The position numbers and the translations under genes are program-made. 64,000 nt of DNA from assembly GCF_002835995.1 (NCBI RefSeq), contig NZ_PJBZ01000068.1:1-64000 (forward strand), in the 5' to 3' direction. Origin of the DNA: Psychromonas sp. Urea-02u-13. Its GTDB lineage: Bacteria; Pseudomonadota; Gammaproteobacteria; Enterobacterales; Psychromonadaceae. Below, one piece after another: positions 44,718-53,929 of this stretch; the stretch's first letter is position 1; every line of letters begins with the position of its first letter. Below the pieces are notes generated by a model. That model searched no databases. It was not told where the DNA came from and saw nothing but the letters and a program-made list of their open reading frames with translations.

Positions 44718-45995
44718 TTAAAGCTGTAAAAATGCTTTCTTAGCAGCTGTTAACGTATCTTCAATATCTTGGTCTGTATGCGCTAAAGATAAAAAACCTG
44801 CTTCAAAGGCTGAAGGTGCTAAATAGATACCTTCGGCTAACATGAGGTGAAAGAATTTTTTGAATTTCTCTACATCACAATCACAAACATCTGCAAAGTT
44901 TGTTACCTGCTGTGCTTCGGTGAAGAAGAAACCAAACATACCACCGACGTAATTTACCGCTAATGCAACGTTTGCCTCTTTGGCTACTTGTTGTAAACCC
45001 AGTGCTAGCTTTTCTGTTTTCAGTGCAAGTTGTTTGTATTCTGGCGTGTCTAACGCATTTAATGCGGCAAGTCCTGCCGCCATTGCAATAGGGTTACCTG
45101 AAAGTGTACCCGCTTGGTAAACTGGACCCGTTGGCGCAATGTGTTGCATTATTTCTTTTTTACCACCAAAAGCGCCCACTGGCATGCCGCCACCAATCAC
45201 TTTACCTAATGTTGTTAAATCAGGGGTGATACAGTAGTGAGCTTGTGCGCCACCTAATGCAACACGAAAACCTGTCATCACTTCATCTAAAATAAGTAAC
45301 GCGCCGTATTGATCACAGATTGCTCGCAGGCCTTGTAAAAAACCTTCTGCAGGTGGAATACAGTTCATATTTCCGGCAACGGGCTCAACAATAATACAAG
45401 ATATTTGCTCTGGGTATTCTGAAAATAACACTTCGACAGAGGCTAAATCATTATAGTTTGCAGTCAGGGTATGTTTAGCAAAATCAGCTGGAATACCTGG
45501 AGAGCTTGGTTGACCTAAGGTAAGCGCACCTGAGCCAGCTTTAACTAATAACGAGTCTGCATGGCCGTGATAACAACCTTCAAATTTTAAAATTTTATCG
45601 CGGTTTGTATAACCACGTGCTAAACGAATCGCACTCATTGTCGCTTCAGTACCTGAGCTCACCATGCGTAATTGTTCCATTGAAGGAACCAGGCTTTTCA
45701 CTTTCTCTGCCATGGTGATTTCAATAGCTGTGGGTGCGCCAAAACTTAAGCCATTCTCTGCCGCTTCAATAACGGCTTTTTTAATTGCCGGGTGATTGTG
45801 GCCAAGAATCATCGGTCCCCATGAGCCGACATAATCAATATACTGTTTTTTATCGACATCAAAGATATAAGCATCCTGTGCACGTTCAATAAATAACGGA
45901 CCTCCGCCTACGCCATTAAAAGCACGAACAGGGGAGTTTACGCCACCAGGAATGATATCCTGTGCGCGTTGAAAAAGAGTTTTTGAATGGCTCAT
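44718..45995 (-). CDS. hemL: Glutamate-1-semialdehyde 2,1-aminomutase HemL
   Basis: PLP enzyme converting glutamate-1-semialdehyde to 5-aminolevulinate, the C5 route to haem. 425 aa from the ATG ending at 45995 ([12 protein letters not shown]), preceded by AGGAATAG; a longer frame to 46031 has no ribosome site. PLP lysine K265 in [27 protein letters not shown] holds the cofactor aspartate; [15 protein letters not shown] is the phosphate site. The hemL-clcA-erpA order is as in E. coli, here with clcA divergent from hemL. Confidence 0.97.
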   Translation of the reverse strand: MSHSKTLFQRAQDIIPGGVNSPVRAFNGVGGGPLFIERAQDAYIFDVDKKQYIDYVGSWGPMILGHNHPAIKKAVIEAAENGLSFGAPTAIEITMAEKVKSLVPSMEQLRMVSSGTEATMSAIRLARGYTNRDKILKFEGCYHGHADSLLVKAGSGALTLGQPSSPGIPADFAKHTLTANYNDLASVEVLFSEYPEQISCIIVEPVAGNMNCIPPAEGFLQGLRAICDQYGALLILDEVMTGFRVALGGAQAHYCITPDLTTLGKVIGGGMPVGAFGGKKEIMQHIAPTGPVYQAGTLSGNPIAMAAGLAALNALDTPEYKQLALKTEKLALGLQQVAKEANVALAVNYVGGMFGFFFTEAQQVTNFADVCDCDVEKFKKFFHLMLAEGIYLAPSAFEAGFLSLAHTDQDIEDTLTAAKKAFLQL

Positions 45996-46176
45996 GCTAT
46001 TCCTATTTGTAGTTATTTTAAGAGGCGACAATATAGCAGATTCTCAGCATTGTGAATAACAGGTAATTATTTTTACCTTCAATGGTTTATTTGAGCTATA
46101 TCAGGTTTCTATTTGTTGTTTATTTTATATAATAGCTTTTTCCCGCTTTCACCTACATAAAGTTGTTTTCAATTGT

Positions 46177-47595
46177 ATGAAAAATACCGTGTCATCTTTT
46201 TTTATCAATAATTTCCGTCGTTTTGTGGATCGTTTCTTTACACGAAAAAGCAGTGCGTTATTGATCTGGTTATCTGTTTTTATTGGCGTCTTAGCTGGCG
46301 CTATGTCAGCTTTATTTGATCACGGTATTATTTGGATTAGCGAATTACGATTATATCTTATTGCCACCTATAGTGATTCCGCGGTGCCGATGTGGGCGGT
46401 GGCTATTCCTATCTCATCGTTGATGGCGGGGCTGGCATTTTATATCACTCATCGATTTGCACCTGAAGCGGGTGGCAGTGGTATCCCTGAAATAGAAGGG
46501 GCGATGGAAGGGATGCGTCCGGTACGTTGGAAGCGTGTTATTCCGGTTAAGTTTTTTGGTGGATTGTTAGCGCTAGGTAGTGGCATGGCATTGGGTCGCG
46601 AAGGGCCTTCGGTGCAATTGGGTGCAAACCTTGGACGTATGATCTCAGACATTTTTAAAGTAAACAAAGTAGATGCTCAAGCGCTGTTAGCAGCCGGGGC
46701 TGCTGGTGGTTTGGCTGCTGCCTTTAATGCACCACTTGCGGGTATTATGTTTGTGATTGAGGAGATGCGTTCTCAATTTAATTACAGTTTAACCTCGACA
46801 AAAAGCGTATTTATGAGCGCCGTGATGGCGACCATTGTGATGCGTTTGATTACCGATCAAGATGCCGTTGTGACAGTGACCCAATACTCTCACCCCGATT
46901 TAATGTCTTTGTGGTTATATCTTCTTTTAGGTTTCTGTTTTGGTGTGATTGGTATCCTCTTTAATAGGATGATTCTTGCGACACAGGATATGTACTTATT
47001 GATTCATAAAAATCAGCGCTGGCGTTTTGTTTCCATTGGTCTTTTTCTAGGGGCTATTTTTGGCGCGTTATCAATTGTGCAACCGGACATCGCATTTAGT
47101 GGTATCGAGCTGATTCCTGAAGTTGAAGGTGGGCATTATCTGATGGGCGGATTACTCATGCTGTTTATGTTCCGTACTATTACCACCTTATTGAGTTTTG
47201 GTTCGGGTGCCCCTGGCGGTGTATTTGCGCCAACACTTGCATTAGGGACTCTATTTGGCATGTTATTTGGTTTGGCCGCACAGCAACTGTTTCCTCATTT
47301 GGTGACGGATGCCGGTACATTTGCTATTGCGGGTATGGGCGGCTTATTTGCGGCTACGGTAAGAGCGCCAATCACTGGCATTTTATTAGTTATTGAAATG
47401 ACTAGTAATTATGAAATGATTTTACCCCTTATTGTAACTTGCTTAGGTGCTACAATGGTGGCTCAGTCTTTAGGAGGGCGACCTATTTATACGCAACTTC
47501 TAGAGCGCACAATGAAACTTTCTATGCGTCGTAAACGTCAAGAAACAACACGTAAAGCGATGTCACGTGTTGCCCCTACAGATCCTAAGGAATAA
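46177..47595 (+). CDS. clcA: ClC-type chloride/proton antiporter
   Basis: Inner-membrane 2Cl-/H+ exchanger of the ClC family, which in E. coli supports extreme acid resistance. 472 aa. Chloride-filter motifs GSGIPE (S101), GREGPSVQ with external gating glutamate E142, and GGVFAP are present. The internal proton glutamate corresponding to E203 of E. coli is kept (VIEEM, E196), so it should be an antiporter rather than a channel. About ten to twelve hydrophobic segments. Confidence 0.94.
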   Translation: MKNTVSSFFINNFRRFVDRFFTRKSSALLIWLSVFIGVLAGAMSALFDHGIIWISELRLYLIATYSDSAVPMWAVAIPISSLMAGLAFYITHRFAPEAGGSGIPEIEGAMEGMRPVRWKRVIPVKFFGGLLALGSGMALGREGPSVQLGANLGRMISDIFKVNKVDAQALLAAGAAGGLAAAFNAPLAGIMFVIEEMRSQFNYSLTSTKSVFMSAVMATIVMRLITDQDAVVTVTQYSHPDLMSLWLYLLLGFCFGVIGILFNRMILATQDMYLLIHKNQRWRFVSIGLFLGAIFGALSIVQPDIAFSGIELIPEVEGGHYLMGGLLMLFMFRTITTLLSFGSGAPGGVFAPTLALGTLFGMLFGLAAQQLFPHLVTDAGTFAIAGMGGLFAATVRAPITGILLVIEMTSNYEMILPLIVTCLGATMVAQSLGGRPIYTQLLERTMKLSMRRKRQETTRKAMSRVAPTDPKE

Positions 47596-47597
47596 CA

Positions 47598-48326
47598 GTG
47601 AAACGGTTAAGAAATAGTGTTGTAAAATGGTTAGTTATCTCACTACTATGTTTATTATTAGGCTTTTTTTTAGGCAAGTTTAAACAGGATATTTTAGACG
47701 AAAAGTTATCTGTGATGGCGGTCGATTTACACACCATAAAAATTCGTAACCAACGTGTAGAAACAGACCTTTCACGTGTGCAGATTATCTCTGTTTCGGA
47801 CCAACAGACAATTAAAAGTTTGCTTCAAAGTAATAAACAGCTTCAAAATGAACTCGCCATTGTTAATAATAAATTGTATTTTTATGAAGGTGTTATCTCG
47901 CCAGAGTTAGAAAAAACAGGGGTGAAGGCACATTCATTTGAAATGACTGAAAATGCAAAAACGGGTGGTTGGGATTACGAGCTTGTGCTTATGCAGTCAA
48001 AAAAGGGCAGACGTTTTTTAAGCGGCAATATCGATATTAGCTTGTCCATTTTTGAAGGCGAAAATTTAAAAAAAGTATCACTTTCTGCATTGACTGAAAC
48101 ACTTGAAAAAAGCTTTAAATTTAAATATTTCCAAACCGTGCAAGGTAGTTTTGTATTACCTGAGGGAATGATGGTTGATGAGGTGATTGTAAACTTAAAT
48201 GTTGTGGGTAATCGTTGGTACAAAGCACAGCGTGTTGAACAACTTTATGATTGGCGTGTATTAACGACACATGATGTCGGTGATGCCAGTGAATATGATA
48301 GTAGTGACAATAGCACGACACCATAG
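47598..48326 (+). CDS. Membrane-anchored coiled-coil protein, DUF6776-like
   Basis: 242 aa. One N-terminal membrane helix (about 11-27, WLVISLLCLLLGFFLG) is followed by a coiled-coil stretch (about 35-95, QTIKSLLQSNKQLQNELAIV) and a beta-rich C-terminal region (WDYELVLMQSKKGRRFLSGN). I assign it tentatively to the DUF6776 family, which has no known function. It starts two bases after the clcA stop and precedes erpA, so it is probably co-transcribed with clcA. Confidence 0.7.
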   Translation: MKRLRNSVVKWLVISLLCLLLGFFLGKFKQDILDEKLSVMAVDLHTIKIRNQRVETDLSRVQIISVSDQQTIKSLLQSNKQLQNELAIVNNKLYFYEGVISPELEKTGVKAHSFEMTENAKTGGWDYELVLMQSKKGRRFLSGNIDISLSIFEGENLKKVSLSALTETLEKSFKFKYFQTVQGSFVLPEGMMVDEVIVNLNVVGNRWYKAQRVEQLYDWRVLTTHDVGDASEYDSSDNSTTP

Positions 48327-48335
48327 AATAAATAG

Positions 48336-48364
48336 TTGAACAAAACAGTCGGGTATTAGATAAT
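48336..48364 (+). promoter_or_regulatory. Possible erpA promoter
   Basis: TTGAAC (48336-48341), 17-base spacer, GATAAT (48359-48364), 33 bases before the erpA ATG. Pattern-based only. Confidence 0.4.
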
Positions 48365-48396
48365 GCATGATAGATCACATCGAATTAGAGGTTAAC

Positions 48397-48744
48397 ATGA
48401 CATCCGAAGTAGAAATGGCATTACCCATTTATTTCAGCGATAGCGCTGCAAATCAAGTAAAAACACTAATGGAAGACGAAGAAGCTAACATGAAGTTACG
48501 TGTTTATGTTACGGGTGGTGGTTGTTCTGGTTTTTCATACGGGTTTACCTTCGATGAAAAAGTTAATGACGGCGATACACAAATAGAGAAAAACGACGTT
48601 ACTTTGATTGTTGATTCAATGAGTCTGCAATACTTAGTGGGTGGCACTGTTGATTATACAAGTGGCTTAGATGGCTCACGTTTCTTTATTGATAATCCAA
48701 ATGCAACAGCAACCTGTGGTTGTGGCTCTTCATTCTCAATTTAG
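48397..48744 (+). CDS. erpA: A-type iron-sulfur carrier ErpA
   Basis: Delivers Fe-S clusters to apoproteins such as isoprenoid-synthesis enzymes. 115 aa from ATG 48397 ([13 protein letters not shown]), preceded by AGAGG; the longer frame from 48367 is not needed. The three cluster cysteines are C43 (GGGCSGF) and C107/C109 ([10 protein letters not shown]). It is very close to E. coli ErpA through the C-terminal half. Confidence 0.97.
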   Translation: MTSEVEMALPIYFSDSAANQVKTLMEDEEANMKLRVYVTGGGCSGFSYGFTFDEKVNDGDTQIEKNDVTLIVDSMSLQYLVGGTVDYTSGLDGSRFFIDNPNATATCGCGSSFSI

Positions 48745-48913
48745 TCTAAATCCCGCTCTATTAAAAAGTGATGAAGTTTTGAAATACAATGCTTCATCAA
48801 TTTTTTCATTTAAAACCCCGCTCAAATAACAATACCTCTCATTTTGCCTAGTAATCAGCTTCAATCACTATAATATAAATTTATTAGGATTTTATTATTT
48901 ATTGAGGTTTGTT

Positions 48914-49993
48914 ATGTTTCTCTCTGCTGTTAGTTATATTGTCTTACGCCCATACTATTTAACTTTATTAATTACAGCCCTACTATTTTTTTGGATGTTC
49001 TCAGCGCCCGCTCAAAGTGAATTAATAGAGAAAGATAAAGAAACACCAGTGGTTGCACTACCTAAAGTCCAAACAACACATTTTACCCCTCAAGCAATGA
49101 TTAAAGAACTCAGTTTATACGGGAAAAGCGAAGCTAATAGTCGCGCCGTTATTCGCGCAGAGGTTGCGGGTAAGATCATAAAGATATCAACGCAAAAAGG
49201 GCACTATGTTAAGGCCAATAAAAGTCTGATTAACATAGAAAAAAGTGAACTACCTGAACGACTCGCACAAGCTGAAGCACAACTCGCTGAACGAGAGTTA
49301 AACTTTAAAGCGGTTAAATCTCTGAATGACAGAGGTCTTCAAGGACGCGCCCGACTTGCGGAAATGAAAAGCTTATATCTTGTTGCTAAAACCAGTGTGA
49401 AAAAATTAAAACTACAACTACAGCGAACGCATGTTGTTGCGCCTTTTGCTGGGGTATTACAGGAACAGTTTGCAGATAAAGGGGACTATATGCAGGTTGG
49501 CGATCCTATTTTTAGTATTGAAAATACTAACCCTATCGTGATTCGGGGTGATGCAACTGAGCATTATATTACTCAGTTAAAACGTGGCCAAAAAGTAACT
49601 GCAACTTTATTGTCTGGCGATGTGATTAGCGGAAAATTGACCTTTATTGCATCAATGGCAGACAGTAAAAGCAGTACTTTTCGTATTGAAGCTGAATTTG
49701 ATAACCCTGATTTTAAAATCTTCTCTGGTATCAGCGCTAAATTAACCATTCCACTTTACCCTGTTGACGCTATCTATGTTTCTCCTTCTGCACTTGCTAT
49801 GGATGAGTCGGGCAACCTCGGCGTTAAATTGGTAAAGCAGGGCATTGTAGTGTTTATAGCGATCAACTTAGTTGAAGCGGACAATGACGGGGCTTGGTTA
49901 TCTGGATTTGATGGGCCTGTTGATATTATTACGCTTGGGCAAGGTTTTGTGAAACCGGGCGCACAAGTTGATGCAACGGCTGCCAAGGAGTAG
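48914..49993 (+). CDS. RND efflux periplasmic adaptor (HlyD/AcrA family)
   Basis: Membrane-fusion protein linking an RND pump to an outer-membrane channel. 359 aa from ATG 48914, with GAGG six bases upstream. An N-terminal hydrophobic segment (LTLLITALLFFWMFS) anchors it. Then come the lipoyl half-motifs (AVIRAEVAGKIIKI and THVVAPFAGVLQE) around a short coiled-coil hairpin (about 115-170) and the beta-barrel. It ends two bases before the pump gene. No TolC-like gene is adjacent. Confidence 0.9.
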   Translation: MFLSAVSYIVLRPYYLTLLITALLFFWMFSAPAQSELIEKDKETPVVALPKVQTTHFTPQAMIKELSLYGKSEANSRAVIRAEVAGKIIKISTQKGHYVKANKSLINIEKSELPERLAQAEAQLAERELNFKAVKSLNDRGLQGRARLAEMKSLYLVAKTSVKKLKLQLQRTHVVAPFAGVLQEQFADKGDYMQVGDPIFSIENTNPIVIRGDATEHYITQLKRGQKVTATLLSGDVISGKLTFIASMADSKSSTFRIEAEFDNPDFKIFSGISAKLTIPLYPVDAIYVSPSALAMDESGNLGVKLVKQGIVVFIAINLVEADNDGAWLSGFDGPVDIITLGQGFVKPGAQVDATAAKE

Positions 49994-49995
49994 GT

Positions 49996-52900
49996 ATGAA
50001 AACAATCATTGAAGGTTCATTATCGCGCAAACGTGCCGTGTTAATGATGCTCGTTTTTTTACTGGTGGCAGGACTTTCCGCTTATATCAACATTCCTAAA
50101 GAAGCGGATCCTGATATCCCTATTCCTGTTATTTATGTCTCTGTTGGCCATGAAGGCATATCACCAGAGGATGCAGAGCGACAGTTACTAAGACCGCTCG
50201 AACAACAATTACGCAGTATTGAAGGTATTAAAGAGATGAAGTCCACGGCAAGTTCTGGGCATGCCTCGATAGTGATTGAGTTTTACATCGATACGGATAT
50301 TAAAAACGCATTAATTGATGTGCGTGAGCAGGTCAATCAAGCCAAGAGTAAATTACCTCAAGATAGCGATGAACCGGTTGTAAAACAGGTCACGCTAGCC
50401 AGTGAGAACCCCGCGTTAACTATTTTACTTTCTGGTAGCACACCTGAGCGTGCCATGATTACGCTTGCTCGCTTGATGCAAGATAAATTGGAAAGTTTTG
50501 CTGAAGTCTTAGAAGTTAGAATTGGTGGCGATCGAGAAGATATGGTTGAGATCCTCGCGGATCCTCTGCTAATGGAAAGCTATCAATTAGACATGGCTGA
50601 TATCTATACCCTGATTTCACGTAATAATCGTTTAGTGGCCGCGGGGGTAATGGATAACGGCAAAGGGCGTTTTCCTATTAAAGTGCCTTCGGTTTTTTCT
50701 TCGGTTAAAGATGTGATGGAAATGCCCATTAAAGTAACCGGTGACAAGGTCATTACCTTTGCGGATGTTGCGCAAATACGCCGCGCTTTTAAAGATCCTT
50801 CAAGTTATGTACGTGTGAATGGTTTACCCACTATTTCATTAGAAATCATTAAACGCCCCGGTGAAAATATTATTGAAACGGTTGATAAGGTAAAAGCGTT
50901 AATCGATGAAAATAGAGAATATTGGCCTAATAATATTCAGGTAAGTTACGCGGGTGATAGCTCTAAAGATGTAAAACAGATGCTTAATGATCTGCAGAAT
51001 AACGTTATCAGTGCGGTGTTATTAGTGGTGATCGTTATTATCGCCACCTTAGGAATAAGAAGTGCAGGTTTAGTCGGCATTGCTATTCCTGGCTCGTTTT
51101 TAACCGGTATTCTGGTGTTATGGTTATTTGGTATTACGGTCAATATTGTGGTGTTATTTGCGTTGATTATGGCGGTAGGCATGCTCGTAGATGGCGCGAT
51201 TGTTGTCACCGAATTTGCTGATCGGGAAATGAGTGCGGGTGTTCAACGTCATCAAGCTTATTTAACGGCTGCAAAACGCATGGCATGGCCAATTATTGCA
51301 TCAACAGCGACAACATTAGCTGCATTTGCGCCGTTACTTTTTTGGCCTGGTATGACAGGTGAATTTATGAAATATCTACCTTTAACCTTGATTGCCACGT
51401 TAAGTGCATCATTGTTAATGGCGCTTATTTTTATTCCTGTCTTAGGCAGTGTTTTTGGTAAACCACGTAAGCTTTCTGAAAAAGAACAAAACAATGCCCT
51501 GATTGCGGATAAAGGGGATCTTTTAGCGTTAACAGGTTTCACCGGAGCCTATGTTAAAACACTGAATAAATCCTTAAAAAGTCCATGGTTAGTTTTATTC
51601 ATGGCGACGCTAATTGCTGGTTCAGGCATGACTCTTTTTGCCACTTCAAATTTAGGTGTTGAGTTCTTCCCTGATGTTGAGCCTCCTGGTATTAATGTCA
51701 AAGTGCGTTCTTATGGCGATTTTTCGATTGATGAGCAAGATGAGATAATGGCTACAATTGAAGCTAGAATTTTACCTTTAAAAGATGAGATAGATACGCT
51801 CTACGTGAAGACGGGAGACTCAACAGGCGAGACCGCTGGCTCGATGCGTATTAACTTACGTGATTGGCAAGATAGACGTAGTGCGAGTGAAATTATTGCT
51901 GATATTCAAGCGCGTACTAAAGATCTGCCCGGCGTTGAAATTGAATTAAAAAAAGACCAAGCAGGCCCTCCAACGGGTAAAGCATTACAAATCGAAATAA
52001 GCTCTCGTTACCCTGAATTATTACAAAGTGCCGCTGATAAACTACACCATGCGTTAGCCACTAAACCCTATTTTATTAATTTGGAAGATGATGGCGACAA
52101 ACCGGGGGTAGAGTGGCAGTTTCAAATCAATCGTGCAGATGCTGCGCGTTATGGTGCTGATGCCACATTATTAGGAAGTACGGTTCAATTTGTGACTAAC
52201 GGCCTGATGTTAGGGACTTATCGACCCGATGATGTAGATGACGAGCTGGATATTCGTGTTCGTTATCCTGAAAGCGAGCGTAGTTTGAGCAAGCTTGCTG
52301 AGTTACGTCTACAAACTGCCTTTGGTCAAATACCTGTGAGTCATTTTGTTACGTTAACACCAATGGCTAAACAGTCTTCGATTAAAAAAGTAGATGGTCG
52401 TATTGTCATGACAGTAAGTGCTGATATGGCTGAGGGTTACAATTTGAGTCTTATTTTACCTGAGTTAGAAAAAGAACTACCTACCTTAGGGTTAGACGCG
52501 CGTGTAACGTTGAAATTACGTGGTCAAAATGAAGATGAACAGGAAGCCGCTGCCTTTTTGAAAAATGCGTTTATGGTGGCACTTGCTGTGATGGCGTTAA
52601 TTCTTGTGCTGCAGTTTAATTCTTTTTATCAATCATTCTTAATTCTCAGCGCGGTTATCTTCTCAACCGCGGGTGTATTTATCGGCCTATTTTTGAGTCA
52701 AAGTGCCTTTGGTATTGTCATGTCGGGCATTGGGGTGATTGCGTTAGCGGGCATTGTTGTTAATAACAATATTGTATTGATTGATACCTTTAATGTTTTC
52801 AAAAAACGCGGAATGGAAACACACGAAGCAATATTAAGAACGGGAGCCCAGCGTATCAGGCCGGTATTATTAACAACGGTCACGACTATTCTTGGGTTAA

Positions 52901-53139
52901 TGCCCATGGTCTTAAAAATGAATATCGATTTTGTTGCGCGTACTATTGAATTTGGTGCGCCTTCTACTCAATGGTGGGCACAGTTAGCGACTGCTATTGC
53001 AGGTGGCCTTACTTTTGCAACATTACTGACATTAATTTTAACGCCATGTTTGTTAATGATTGGGGCAAATAGTGCACGTTGGTTTTCGCAATATAGAGGG
53101 AGATCAATGCCTCAAAAAACTAAACTAGAAGCGAATTAA
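49996..53139 (+). CDS. RND-family efflux pump, inner-membrane subunit
   Basis: Proton-driven resistance-nodulation-division exporter, 1047 aa, with the twelve-helix, two-large-loop plan. The start MKTIIEGSLSRKRAVLMMLV and the porter motif NIPKEADPDIPIPVI fit the group. TM4 reads VGMLVDGAIVVTEFADREM, with one aspartate where AcrB has two (VDDAI). The second half shows GVIALAGIVVNNNIVLID and LRTGAQRIRPVLLTTVTTI. Substrate unknown. Forms a two-gene operon with the adaptor. Confidence 0.94.
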   Translation: MKTIIEGSLSRKRAVLMMLVFLLVAGLSAYINIPKEADPDIPIPVIYVSVGHEGISPEDAERQLLRPLEQQLRSIEGIKEMKSTASSGHASIVIEFYIDTDIKNALIDVREQVNQAKSKLPQDSDEPVVKQVTLASENPALTILLSGSTPERAMITLARLMQDKLESFAEVLEVRIGGDREDMVEILADPLLMESYQLDMADIYTLISRNNRLVAAGVMDNGKGRFPIKVPSVFSSVKDVMEMPIKVTGDKVITFADVAQIRRAFKDPSSYVRVNGLPTISLEIIKRPGENIIETVDKVKALIDENREYWPNNIQVSYAGDSSKDVKQMLNDLQNNVISAVLLVVIVIIATLGIRSAGLVGIAIPGSFLTGILVLWLFGITVNIVVLFALIMAVGMLVDGAIVVTEFADREMSAGVQRHQAYLTAAKRMAWPIIASTATTLAAFAPLLFWPGMTGEFMKYLPLTLIATLSASLLMALIFIPVLGSVFGKPRKLSEKEQNNALIADKGDLLALTGFTGAYVKTLNKSLKSPWLVLFMATLIAGSGMTLFATSNLGVEFFPDVEPPGINVKVRSYGDFSIDEQDEIMATIEARILPLKDEIDTLYVKTGDSTGETAGSMRINLRDWQDRRSASEIIADIQARTKDLPGVEIELKKDQAGPPTGKALQIEISSRYPELLQSAADKLHHALATKPYFINLEDDGDKPGVEWQFQINRADAARYGADATLLGSTVQFVTNGLMLGTYRPDDVDDELDIRVRYPESERSLSKLAELRLQTAFGQIPVSHFVTLTPMAKQSSIKKVDGRIVMTVSADMAEGYNLSLILPELEKELPTLGLDARVTLKLRGQNEDEQEAAAFLKNAFMVALAVMALILVLQFNSFYQSFLILSAVIFSTAGVFIGLFLSQSAFGIVMSGIGVIALAGIVVNNNIVLIDTFNVFKKRGMETHEAILRTGAQRIRPVLLTTVTTILGLMPMVLKMNIDFVARTIEFGAPSTQWWAQLATAIAGGLTFATLLTLILTPCLLMIGANSARWFSQYRGRSMPQKTKLEAN

Positions 53140-53237
53140 AGGCATAGGTTAAGCTATCTATTAAGGGATAGCTTGCAAGATGAATATTAGGTCGCTAACA
53201 TTCATGGCCTACTATTTTGTTTCATGGACGTACCTTA

Positions 53238-53864
53238 ATGCTAGAAAGTTTTATCTATATATTGGACATGATCGGCGTTATTGTCTGTGCAATATCTGGT
53301 GTGTTAGTGGCTACTCGCTTACGTATGGACCCTTTTGGTATCGCTGTACTTGCTGGTGTTACCGGTATTGGTGGCGGCACGTTAAGAGATATGATGATGG
53401 GGGCAACCCCAGTATTCTGGATTATTGATAATACCTATATCTATGTGATCCTGGCAAGCGCTGCTATTTCGGTGTATTGGTTACATCGTATACACCGCTT
53501 TCCCGCCTATTTATTACCTCTTTTAGATGCCTTTGGTCTTGCTATTTTTACTATTATTGGCGCACAAAAAGCATTGACGTTAGGCTTTACTGGGCCCGTT
53601 GCTATTGCGATGGGATGTATAACTGGGGTGGCTGGTGGCATGATACGCGACTTGTTAAGTGGTCAAATCCCCTTTGTATTACAAAAAGAGATCTATGCAA
53701 CAGCTTCCATTTTAGGCGCCACGTTATATGTTATTTGTCACTACTTTGAGTTTGGCCCTATTTTCGCGATGACGATTGCAATGCTTGGCACACTCTCACT
53801 GCGTATATGTGCTATTTATTGGCATTTATCGTTGCCGGTTTTTAGTGATGATAGAGAGGCTTAA
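53238..53864 (+). CDS. TRIC/YicG-family membrane protein (UPF0126)
   Basis: A 208-aa integral membrane protein with about seven hydrophobic segments and the family's duplicated unit: GVTGIGGGTLRDMMMG in the first half and GCITGVAGGMIRDLLSGQIP in the second. TRIC-type proteins are trimeric cation channels; the bacterial YicG branch has been linked to glycine export or cation flux, but the substrate here is unknown. ATG 53238 was chosen (MLESFIYILDMIG) over an upstream TTG. Confidence 0.88.
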   Translation: MLESFIYILDMIGVIVCAISGVLVATRLRMDPFGIAVLAGVTGIGGGTLRDMMMGATPVFWIIDNTYIYVILASAAISVYWLHRIHRFPAYLLPLLDAFGLAIFTIIGAQKALTLGFTGPVAIAMGCITGVAGGMIRDLLSGQIPFVLQKEIYATASILGATLYVICHYFEFGPIFAMTIAMLGTLSLRICAIYWHLSLPVFSDDREA

Positions 53865-53865
53865 A

Positions 53866-53928
53866 AAGAGTTTAACTAGATGTATATAGCAAATTAAACT
53901 CTTCAAGGTTATTAATCAATTAATAACC
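53866..53928. terminator. Two adjacent hairpins between convergent genes
   Basis: AAGAGTTTAA/TTAAACTCTT (53866-53875, 53894-53903) and GGTTATTAA/TTAATAACC (53907-53915, 53920-53928). They fill the 65-bp convergent gap and probably end one transcript each; T-runs are short. Confidence 0.55.
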
Positions 53929-53929
53929 G

